Source of the DNA: Azadirachta indica | Taxonomy: Eukaryota; Streptophyta; Magnoliopsida; Sapindales; Meliaceae | Length of the DNA stretch: 64,000 nt | Reading direction: 5' to 3' | Assembly (NCBI GenBank): GCA_022749755.1 | Contig: CM040445.1 | Span: 2,315,182 to 2,379,181, forward strand | In this document: positions 53,753-64,000 of the stretch, piece by piece | Numbering within the stretch: position 1 is the first letter of the stretch | Layout: each line of letters opens with the position of its first letter | Notes under the pieces: model-generated | What the model was told of the DNA's origin: nothing | Seen by the model: only the letters and a program-made list of their open reading frames with translations | Databases searched by the model: none | Translations under genes and position numbers: made by a program

Positions 53753-56553
53753 ATGGAAGATTTGAGCAAGTCTTCGATAAGGTTCTTCTCCGATCAACAA
53801 CTCTGCTACGCCGATATTTTATCTCCGCGGGAGGTAATTCTCATCATCATCATGATGTCGTATCTCTCTGTTATTTTATTCGGTTTAAATTGATTTTGCT
53901 TTTGGTGCAGGTTCGAGCGAGAATCGAAGTTTCAGTAATCAATTTTCTAAAGATCTTAAACTCTCCCGAGCCTGCGATTTCTGATCTCCCTCTGGTATTA
54001 CATTTCAGCTTTGTTTGGTAATATTTTATATGAAAACAATTTCCAATTTTAATTTTATGGTTCGGTTTAATGCTGCCAAATGCAATCTTAAGGGAATCAG
54101 TAAATTTTCGACTTCTAATCTCACAATATTCATCCTTCGGCCTTTGTAGTGGATTAAGTTAGTATGTAATTTGATTACCGTTGAATATTCACAGTTCTAA
54201 TTTGATCTTGTCCTTCATAACTCATTTGCTCGGCAACCAAGAAAAAAATCAAGTTTCTTAAAATCTCTAATATTCTTCAAGTAGTTTTTAACTGGTGAAA
54301 TGGACAGATCAATAGAAGGTCGAGCAACAGTCTTGTAAGTCAAGGACTGTTGACTGATGTTTCATGGATTTTTCTCTCTCATTCCTTTTGTACAAGGTCC
54401 TTGACGAACGCCAATGCAACTAAAGCCTTTGTTAGAGGTTTTGGTCACAATCTTTTCGCTTCTTTTTCTTTAAAAAAGTTTCAAGACCAATGCCTTTAAC
54501 TCAACTAATACATTTTATTAATTAAGTGTGGAAGGTGATGAAGATGTGCTTTGAGATTCTGGCTCAAGAAAAGCGAGTCACGCAGAGAGAACTATTTTAT
54601 AAATTGCTTTGTGATTCACCAGAATATTTCACTTCTCAGTTGCAAGTCAATAGGACAATCCAAGGTCATTGTTCTCCAATAATGGACTAATGAATTAATT
54701 TCTGGGAATTCTGTTTTTGCTTCAATTGATAGAGTCCCTTTGTCTTATTGTTGCGTAGATGTTGTAGCATTGCTTCGGTGTAGCCGTTACAGTCTTGGAA
54801 TCATGGCAGCAAGTCGAGGACTTGTTGCTGGGCGATTGTTGCTGCAGGCACGTTATTGATCTGTTTTCTTTCTTTCATTGTGTGTTACTTAATGTCATAT
54901 ATAGGCCTTCAATTCAATAAGTTAAGTCAGTTTCTTGAACTCGAGTACAGATTGAATGCACAGCTTAAGTACTCTGACATGAGCAATATGATTTGATCCT
55001 CTTCATGCTGATTATAATCTAATGAGTGACGACAGATTCTAGTACCACTTGCAAGTAGCTGATTGTCAATTCATTGTCACCATTGCAATTATTTTGATGC
55101 ACTGGAGATTGTCGCCTTCATTACCTCATTTTATCACCTGTGCCAAAGGTGGAGAAAATGGGAAGATTGATCATTAGGGCACAGCTAGGCCCTGGAAATT
55201 CAAGTTCAGTGAACCGGAATTTTGTTATCAAATTTTATCATAAACTAGGATAGCTACCTTTCAGAGTTATCCCTCTTTAAGTTTTCTTCACTGCTTATGG
55301 TATCATATCGGATCCTTTGTTTTTCTCTGTATCTCAATGAAGTACACTAGCTTATTTTCATTTTCCTTTTTTTTTTTTCTTTTTGGCTTTGAAATATGTA
55401 GGAGCCAAATCATGAGGCCGTTGATTGTTCTGCATGTGGGTCTTCAGGCTATGCTATTTCTGGAGACCTGAACATATTAGAGAAGTTGGTTATGAGGACA
55501 GATGCAAGGTATATTATTGTGGTGGAAAAGGTGAGGTGTTTGTCCTAGTTCTCTATCAACCTTTAAAACTTCTGATTGTTCCTTTTTTCTGGACATTAGC
55601 ATTCTTTGACAAATAGATTTGTGCAGCATGCAGTATTCCAGCGGTTGGCTGAGGATCATGTATTCAATCAGATTCCCAGCATTCTTATCACAGCCAAAGG
55701 ATACCCAGATATTGCTACGAGGTAACTCATGACCTCGCTAATATCTAATCTCTACATTTGATGCAACTTGCTGGCAAGGAAACATCTCACAGGTTAAAAG
55801 GTCTACTAGTTTAACTCGAGTTGTTCTTTGGTCGGACGACATATAGGTTTCTCCTTCACCGACTGACCAGGACTTTTCCTGACTTGCCAATTTTAGCTCT
55901 CGTTGACTGGTATGGTGACCTTTGTTTTTTTATAAATAAAATAAATAATTTATTAGTGCGTACTCATAACACACAGACTCTAATTTTTTAAGGAATCCTG
56001 CCGGACTAGCCATATTATGCGCATTCAAGTTCGGAAGCCTCGGGATGGGACTGGAAGCATACAGATATGGTGCTTGCTTTCATATCATGTTGAAATGGAT
56101 CCGTTTTGCTTCTTGCTTATAAGATAGCCATCGAAACTATATGATTTTTTGTATTCTACCACCATCAGCTTGCAATGTGAAGTGGTTGGGACTAAGGGGA
56201 GGTGATCTACAGCTGATTCCTCAACAATCCTTTGTTCCATTGAAGCCACGGGACCTTCAAATTGCGAGAAGCTTGATGTCCTCAGATCTCCTATCCGTAA
56301 ATTATGCAGTCCTCAAAGCTTTAATTCTTTTTTTTTTTTTTATTTCCTACTTTCAGCTGAGTTGAAACGGGTTGACCATGCAATCGAAAACCTATATATG
56401 GCAATTGGTGTTTGACAGGAAAACTACAGAGAAGAGTTAACGTTGATGATTCAGAGTGGTCAAAGAGCAGAAATTGAGGCCTTATACATCCATGGATATG
56501 ATCATTTGGTGAAGTACATAGCAAAGAAGATAGTGCAAACCAACTACATCTAA
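53753..56553 (+). CDS. SPO11-2: Meiotic recombination protein SPO11-2
   Basis: Eleven exons join to 382 residues, the family length: 53753-53833, 53911-53994, 54308-54437, 54527-54664, 54759-54847, 55402-55530, 55627-55721, 55847-55909, 55993-56069, 56169-56296 and 56419-56553. SPO11-2 is a topoisomerase VI A-like protein that works with SPO11-1 and the B-like subunit MTOPVIB to make meiotic double-strand breaks. The catalytic tyrosine is in [11 protein letters not shown] (Tyr123), within the winged-helix domain. The Toprim metal site shows IIVVEKHAVF (Glu) and ALVDWNPAG (Asp). The C-terminus keeps GLRGGDL and the ending [13 protein letters not shown]. One intron starts with GC (CAG/GCACGT) rather than GT. 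It converges with the PINX1-like gene, with 569 bases between the stops. Confidence 0.96.
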
Positions 56554-57122
56554 AAATATCATGCAGGAAGGCACAGCGACATGCACCAGATGCAGCATAT
56601 CTTATTATAGCGGTAACTGTATACACAATTAAGAAAATAGGACAAGAACGAGCTGTCAGGATTGTTACTAAAACTCAAACCATAAATATTTTTGGTTTGG
56701 TAAAATCCTGTAAATATCCGGTACTAAAATGTAACTATAAATTGCAATGCATGAAAGCCTCTACATGTCCAGTTACAAAGTCCCACGTAGTAGATACTAC
56801 ACTAAGATGCCGTCATAATCGTTTATAGAAAACAAAAACAAATAATCATCTTCTCGGAAACAAGTTTTGCTAAACATTTGACTCAGCCCTCCTAACAAAA
56901 TCATACTAAAATTGTGGTTCAAGAAACAAGCCTTATACAACCATTGATGCTATTAGATTTTCTATTTGATCAACCAATTAAAATGCAGAATAAATACTAG
57001 TTAAAAAATCCAAGTAATTGCTACAACAAATCCAATAAACGCATGATATATGGATGCAACTAATCCCATCTCTGCTGCAATATACAGACTGTTACGCGAT
57101 GTTGAAAATCTAACAAAAATTT
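56554..57122. other. Short spacer between convergent SPO11-2 and PINX1-like genes
   Basis: It probably holds both 3' UTRs, which may overlap. No other feature is seen. Confidence 0.7.
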
Positions 57123-60100
57123 TCAGCCTCTTCTTGATATGAGACTGACTCGCTTTCCCTTCACAATAAACTTCGAACTACCTTCTAGCTGCATTGACAA
57201 CTCAAAATGTCATAACCAACTCATGTATGCCAAACTGAAAAAAGAATAACATGAACCATAATTCTTTATAAAGTGAACATAATTCAATGGCCTTCCTCAT
57301 AAATTGATCACCACTCATTTGAGTGACAAAATTCTAAATGCTATTGGGTGCAAGAATAAGAATCAGAACAAGTTCTTAAAAGATGCAAAATTCATATGTC
57401 CGCATATGACCCTCAATTACGAACAGATAGAAAAATGACTTTCCCAATAGGTTTTTGCTAGATGTTCATACCTTTTTCTTCAAGTAAGTAAGAGCATCTT
57501 TCTTTGAAGAGAAGTTGGAGAAGACCGATGTTGAATGTTCATCAATAAGACCTTTCAGTTGTTTTAGCTTTAATGACTCCCCCGGTACCTGAAATAAGTT
57601 GTCAATTAGAAGTGGAAATAATGTGCCCTTTCGAGATTGTAATGCATGATGACGCACCTGTCGAAGAAGCTTCTTACACAACTTTTTCACCTTCCGATTG
57701 GGTTCATCAGTGTTTTCTATCTCCAATGAGTCTTCATGTTTTCGTTTCACTGCAGCACCAAATTCAGCAGATGGCTCATCATTAGATGATGGTTCATCAG
57801 CAGACTCATCATCACTTTCATCAAAGGAAGTCTTCTTCCCCTGAAAGTGGACACCAGCTATTTTCTTGGGCTGGTCCTTAACGCCAAGTCCTTGCTTTCC
57901 AGTTGTGGATTTCTCCTAAAAATTTGTGGAGGAAAAGGTAAGTCAACAATTCAGTCTGTAATAGGTTTCTGCCCACTACCACAACACTAAATTTGTGTCC
58001 TGCTGCAGTAAGCAAACTACTCTTATCAAGCAGAGTTTCGAGAGTATATAACATGTTCATATCAACTGAAATATCAGCAATGCCTAACAACACCCATTAT
58101 TCACTCCATTTTCAAATGTATTGGTGGAACAAAACAGTTTTATAACATGGAAATACAAAGTCAGTTGCAAATATCTCCTTCACATACATAAAATTGATAA
58201 TCAAGCGGCTGAACTTATGACATGCAAAGAAAGAAGTTGGCAAAGTACACATACTTGAACTAAGTTGTACAGAGTCTCTTGGTCATCTTCACAAAACATA
58301 GTCCTTTCATTACTCCTCTGATCACCTTCAGTTTTGACTCGTTTCTTTCTGGTAGAGTTTGCTCCAAGATAACCTCCTGAGACAAATCCATATTTAAAGC
58401 CCCACCAATCTGGAGGTACATCCTCCATTTTGATTCCTGTCATAACAATTGACCAAGGTTATTCAAGAAACAACATGAAATACAAGCTATTAGGAATATT
58501 GGTAGGCTTTAACGACCACCATCAGAATATTTGTGTTACTTTAGATAATTGATAAGAGCAGACACAGTCCTATACTCCTAATGCTGCTCAAGGCACATCT
58601 TACTTTCCTCAACGGACAACATTAAAAGAAAAGAACAAAATAGACCCTTACAAGTGTCCAAACAAATCTAACATCGTGGAACTTACAATTTATTGTAAGA
58701 ATCTAAATAATAGTCTCCAAACCAAGGAAAACAAACTACTTCATATCTAAAGGTATTCATTACCTTCAGCACAATAGTCTTGACTTTCTGACACCTCCAC
58801 TACCTCCAGCATGCCATTTACTCTACAATCTACTTCTGGCGCCTCCTCAACCTTTTTGACCTACAGTGGAGCTTCCCAGTGTAAATAAGCAGTGACCAAA
58901 ATCAACTTACGGCATGCAACCACACATCATATATAGTCTGGGAATAATCACACAATATATCAGAAAGAGAGAATAACAAATTTAAATTCCATGGCAGTTT
59001 GCAAATTAAAAGTTCACCTCATATTCAGAAACATAAAAGTTTATGTAATCCTAAATCAAGATTGTGCAGACTGCATTTCATAACCATATATACAGAAGCT
59101 ACATCTAGAGGAGGAAACTAGCACATATTTTAATCAAAAGAAGTTCAGGTAAGAACTTACAAGAATTCCTTCAAGATCCTTTGAAGAATATCCTTGGACA
59201 AGCTTCCCTGTTTCTCTTTTTTTATATCTAAGGATACGAAAAGTAAATAAATAAATAACTCTAGTCTAAGTGGATAGACGAAAGGGCAATGGACATTTGA
59301 AAATGCACAAACAGAAAGATTTCAATGTAATTGCATTAACCTTCCTCGTGCTCTAGTAGCCTTGACAGTTTGCCCCTTAGCATCATTAGACCCATCAGTC
59401 CCAGTTTCTACTTCTGAATCGTCCTCCTCAACTGCTATTACAAAGGCAACATTTTTCAGACTACTGTTTTAATTTACAACATTAAGTCCAAAAGCATTGG
59501 ATTATCATTATCCTATACCTTCATCATTAGTTTGCACTGCTTGCTGTCACCAAACAAATAGAAAGAAGAAGGTCAGAAGTTACACATACTACTGTTCACT
59601 AGTGACTATCAAACAATTGACAACATAAAACATACCACTTTCAGTCTCTTAAGAATAGTATCAAATTGTGCTGTATCAAATGCCCATGGATTTGGCTTCT
59701 CTAGACCAACACCTGTTATAAATTAAAAGAAATGAAATTATATTAAAGAATCTGCTAAACACTACTCATGCAGTTCAAATTTTACGAATTAATGTTTCAA
59801 TTTCATGGAAAATTCATGTAAATGCCAAGTTTCACTGAGCATACTGCTCCAAACTCTTAGGAAGAATTAAAACCTATAGGTCAAAAAGATTTTGCAGAAT
59901 TAAGCGAAGCTACTCTTTCATAATCAGTTAACGATAATCACGTATCTAACATGCGCTTTTTTCTCCTCTAAACAATTGTGAACAGCTAAAGAAAGCATAA
60001 ATTTGAACCAAGAAAACAATCATAACAGCAAAAACATAATAAACAAACAAAATAACTGGAGAAATATAAAATGAAATATACCATTTGTGTCCTGTTTGTT

Positions 60101-60335
60101 TTTTACTCGAATATATCCTTTGATCCCTTGCTTGTCTTTCCCTAGCCCCTCTCCTTCTTCCCATCCCTACGCACCCCATCATACGACCAAAAAAATTACA
60201 TAAAATGAACATAAAGTATACGTACGGAGAAAGAGAGAAAATGGAGCGAAGGTGTACCATTTGTTTCATGAGGCGGAACGCAGCGGATTGCCGGGCTACG
60301 CCGACGTAGCAGAGAGGGGCTTCTGGCGCGGCCAT
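57123..60335 (-). CDS. PINX1: PINX1-like G-patch domain protein
   Basis: Eleven exons on the minus strand join to 381 residues: 60258-60335, 60082-60166, 59636-59712, 59519-59543, 59341-59434, 59161-59227, 58764-58860, 58255-58436, 57658-57915, 57472-57588 and 57123-57188. The G-patch covers about residues 21-60 ([20 protein letters not shown]), followed by [17 protein letters not shown], the arrangement of PINX1/Gno1 proteins. These are nucleolar and act in rRNA/snoRNA processing with a DEAH helicase and in telomerase control. The remainder is charged, with acidic stretches ([15 protein letters not shown]) and basic ones ([13 protein letters not shown]). The fourth exon is a 25-base micro-exon. 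The last exon adds 21 residues ([15 protein letters not shown]); if the last intron were retained, a stop would follow one codon after the exon boundary. Confidence 0.93.
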
Positions 60336-61759
60336 GTTTCGTTTTTCTTCTTCTTTGCTCGGCCGACGATCCAGAGCCGTTCCGGTTTGGAAGTCGAGGG
60401 GTGAAGAGTTTGAGGAAACGAGCTCCAAAAACCTAAGAGGAAAAGAGCAATTGCTGGATGTTTCTTAGGGATTCTGTGTTCGGTGGGGACGCATTTAGTT
60501 GGCGGTTGGATTTTATTGGCTGTGAAAGATGTATTAGTCGGAGGAATGGTTTAGATTAATCAGACGGCGCATATTACTTCATCCGCTATGCTGGATCATT
60601 TAGAGTGTGAGTATGCCATTTAGAAGTGCCATTTTGATCACCTACCGCAAAATGAAATTGTTAAGGCAAAATCTTACAATTATTAGTATTTAAAAAAAAA
60701 AAAACAGGTTTATGTTATTTTTTTCTGCTCATTGGTTTTCCCCAAAATAATGAAAATTATGGTTTTCTTTCCTTCAATTGCTCTTATATTCTCAAATAAC
60801 TATAAAATTGATATATTTTAAAACATTAACATAAAACTTTTAAGTCCCATCCAATTTTATAAGACATAAAAGTAAACAAACAAGAAAAATAAATGCATGT
60901 CCTCTAATAATATTGTAAGTCCACTTTTAAACCACCGTTACAGTGTCTGTATATGTATTATGTATAATAAAGTTATTCTAGCCTTCAAATTATGAATTTA
61001 AATAATTTCAAGGTCAAAATTTTTAAATCAAGACTTCTTAATTCAACAATTAAAAAATTTCTATGGTAAAGAATTTGAATTTTTGAATTATTTAAATCTA
61101 TCAATCGAAAACTTAATTTATAGTTGGCATTTTTAATAAAATTAGAATTAGGGTACTTGTATCTTTGTTTATATATGAACTATTCGAATTATAACAAAAA
61201 ATAAATATTTAAGTATCACATTTGAAAAACACAATAAACATCCTAAGAAACAAAATAAAATAAGTAAAACTTATCATTCAATTAAATCCAATATTGTGAC
61301 TAAAGTAATTGGTATGACACAAGCTACATTTGTTAGAAAATTTTAACATGACACTTTTTACATTTCCTCAGAGAAATGACTTACAGTAGTTTCTAAAATT
61401 TTACTTAAGAAAACTTTACAAATGTTTTTCCTTTTAAATTGACAAAATATGTGATAGATGGAGATATATATATATATATATATAATATGTGTGTGTGAGT
61501 ATTTTTAAATTATACGGTAAAAACTTGAAAACACCATAAAAGTGGGTTGGGACAAAAACGGGCCAAAAATGTAAATGGCGAAGGGCGCCATATAGATGTA
61601 TAAGTGGGGTTATAGCAAAAATTATAATGCATACCTGCAAGGCTAATCTGATTCTAGAATCGTGCGTGGCATTGTTCGCCTTGTCCCTCTTTTCTCTTTT
61701 CTGTGTATCTGGTTTGGTGGTGGCTCTAGAGATTAGGGTGCAGAAACCGGCATTTGCAA
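60336..61759. other. Divergent spacer between PINX1-like gene and DDA1
   Basis: About 1.4 kb shared by two divergent start codons. The centre is A/T-rich, with a (TA)n tract near 61464-61483; both ends are richer in G/C and promoter-like. No gene is seen. Confidence 0.65.
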
Positions 61760-64000
61760 ATGGGTTCTATGCTCGGTGGCTGGCCCTCATTTGACCCTCA
61801 CAACTTCAGCCAACTTCGTCCTTCTGATCCGTCTAATCCATCTGTATGCACTGTAACTTTTCTAAATCTAATCCATTTCTTATATATATATATATATATA
61901 TATATTTTAATTCTGATAATCATGAAAAAGAGAAAACAAAACAACACCAAAATGATCCGGATAAGTTTTGCTCAAATTTAAGAAGTGAAATAAACTGCTT
62001 TGTTTTAGATTAGTTTCTGGGTATTTCTATGTGGTTTATTGGAGTCTGATTAATAGTTGAAAGAATGGGGAAATTAGAAGCAAGTTATATTGGTAACTTA
62101 TGCAGGCAGAGTTATAATTAAATCTTGTGTGTTCTAATTAATTTTATGTTTCCTGCAGTGCACGAAAATGAAAACAAAATGTGCCATTTTCAAAATCTGT
62201 TAGTGCTCGATAATGTTATGCTGTTTGTTTTTGATTTCAGCACCAGTTCAGTTCAGGTATTTTGCTTTTGATGCGTCTGGGCATGGGATGACTGGTTCAG
62301 ATGAAATCCAGTGCTATTACAGCAATGGCAGTTGGTTAATGGTTTTAACAGCAACATATGTAGTAGGTTGATTATGGTTTTTAATTTGTGACTGTGACAT
62401 CAAAGGAAAATGCTTTGCGTATTAGGGGATCTTCAATTTTTTAGGAAATTGTGGATTTATCGGGATTAAGATTTTGCTTAGATGATGCCTTTTTTTTAGC
62501 TTTACAAAATCTAATAGTAATTTAAAGCTTTTAGAAGACTCTAACCAGAAGTCATCAAAATCTCTTACTGAAGGTGCATTGTGTATATTTCTGTATGCTT
62601 ATCCAAAGAAACTTAATCTGCCAATGGGAAAGTCACTAACTTGACAGTTGCCAGGAACTTTTGAGCAGAAACCAGAAAGGTCAAATAAGGGATGGTGATA
62701 TGAGTCTAAAGACTGTATGCACTGGTTCAGGACCACTATAAAAACATTCCAATTGTCATTACTCTATTTAAAGCGCTGCTAGTGGACCTAATGGGTCCTT
62801 TCCCATAAATCATCTAGTTGGTGTTGCTAGACAGTGTGTTGCGTCAATCTTTCATCTGCATGTTACTATTTGTTTAGGCAGTTTAAACCAAATAGCTGCT
62901 TCTTAATATCTCCTCTATAAGCTTTTTAATTCTGTTTTCTGTATATTATATAATGTAGTTAAGGCAAATTGTATTTTTGACTACTGTCAAGAGGGCCAAT
63001 ATATTGATAGAGAATTTGCTCATGGATGATACCATGAGAAATTGCCGCTGAGAATTTATTCATACAATTACTCCTCAGAAATGTTGAATTCCAGCCAGAT
63101 TGAAGAGAAATATCTGCAAATTGATGACATTGACTTCTTTAAGATAATTTCAGCACTTGGATGGTAACTTAATTCGTATTGAAATAACAGGCACATTGAT
63201 GAAGTATGTCCATAAAGTTGTAAAGTTGAAAAGAATTGATGATTTAAGAAGAAAAATAGGAAGGGCTAAAAGCAAGCAAAATTATGGAGCAGCCTTACTT
63301 GCTCATTGCCTTGTTCCTTCATCTTCTATTTTCTGTTTTTCTGCTCCTTAGTTGCTCTTCTTTCAGTTTTCACAAAAATTGCCTCTTGCTTTATCTTCAA
63401 TGTTGCTACAAGCTTTAATAAAGAAATGACCACAGTTACTAAATAACCTAAGACAATGTTGCCTGGAAACTTGTTACTGTTTTTGCATTACATTACATGG
63501 CATATTTGATTCAACGTGAAATTTGATGCCTTACCCTTTCAACCTATATAATCATATTTAAACTGTAGTTGCATTCGTGATCTGTCAAGTGAACTGAGTT
63601 CTCTCATGTATAATTTCTTTTTTCCTTTTTCTCATGCCTGTGTAGAAATTAACGCCTGCCACCTATCGCCCAACTCATAACCGTACTCTTCCACCACCCG
63701 ACCAAGGTATTCGACTAGATCTTTATATCACCTTACTGTTAGTTCTGAGCTTTTCTCAGATGGGTTATTCCTGGCCTTTTGAATCATCTGTTTGTAGCAT
63801 AAATATGGTAACCTTAGTTGATAATATTACAGTTAATCTCACCATATATTGATATTTATATGTGGTTTATATGTTTTTGATGTATCTTTTCAATGTGTAA
63901 ATATTGTCTGCCTAGGTTTGCTTTTATTGACGTTCTTGAACTTGGACACGTTTATCTGGATTGAATGCCAGCATTTCCTTGCATGCTAACCTTTTTATTA
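61760..64000 (+). CDS. DDA1: DDA1 (DET1- and DDB1-associated protein 1), first two exons, partial
   Basis: Exon 1 (61760-61843) encodes 28 residues, [20 protein letters not shown] then PSDPSNPS. Exon 2 (63646-63706) continues with [20 protein letters not shown] and ends with a GT donor. The remaining exons lie beyond the right edge. DDA1 is a small subunit of CUL4-based ubiquitin ligases (the CDD complex of COP10, DDB1 and DET1) and in Arabidopsis promotes turnover of ABA receptors. The visible 48 residues include the conserved DDB1-binding N-terminus. The ATG at 61760 is chosen because the protein normally starts MGSML. The intron between the two exons is 1.8 kb. Confidence 0.92.
61880..61905. 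repeat. (TA)n microsatellite in DDA1 intron 1
   Basis: About thirteen TA units lie 36 bases after the exon 1 donor. Confidence 0.85.

Overview
This is plant nuclear euchromatin. Genes are split by many GT-AG introns, intergenic and intronic DNA is AT-rich with poly(A/T) and (TA)n tracts, and the families are plant-type (WRKY, PIAL SUMO ligase, SPO11-2, DDA1, TOPP phosphatase, plant GH9 endoglucanase). Protein flavour and intron layout suggest a woody rosid dicot. Citrus is my guess, but the sequence alone does not prove it. I reconstructed ten gene loci exon by exon, checking frame and splice sites by hand. Layout, left to right: (1) 1-3594, minus, the 5' part of an unrecognised gene that runs off the left edge; (2) 3595-8276, AT-rich spacer with an inverted-repeat element; (3) 8277-12152, plus, type-1 Ser/Thr phosphatase catalytic subunit (TOPP); (4) 12153-16967, spacer with a large TIR element, a bare poly(T) insertion and a pair of ABRE-like motifs; (5) 16968-26330, plus, a 16-exon PIAL-type SUMO ligase carrying a TRIM-like retroelement in one intron; (6) 27444-30893, minus, the co-chaperone SGT1 with a Mutator-type MITE in an intron and an older relative upstream; (7) 32710-40466, plus, a WD40 protein of about 1,497 residues related to WDR7/rabconnectin-3 beta; (8) 43101-49222, plus, a GH9 endoglucanase pseudogene broken by a frameshift, a lost splice acceptor, a stop codon and a 3.7 kb LTR retrotransposon; (9) 50427-51599, minus, a group IIe WRKY factor (WRKY22/29 type); (10) 53753-56553, plus, SPO11-2; (11) 57123-60335, minus, a PINX1-like G-patch protein; (12) 61760 to the right edge, plus, the start of DDA1. 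The genes do not form one pathway. They are housekeeping or regulatory genes: dephosphorylation, SUMOylation, HSP90/SCF co-chaperoning in immunity, vesicle or V-ATPase regulation, defence transcription, meiotic double-strand breaks, nucleolar or telomere biology and CUL4 ubiquitin ligase. Mobile DNA lies in introns and spacers, except for the one exonic insertion in the GH9 gene. I found no credible new multi-gene system. The observations most worth checking are the GH9 locus with its gag-protease-only LTR element, the TRIM in the PIAL intron, the Mutator-type MITE with a perfect 9-bp target duplication, and two probable GC-AG introns. No tRNA, rRNA or CRISPR was seen.
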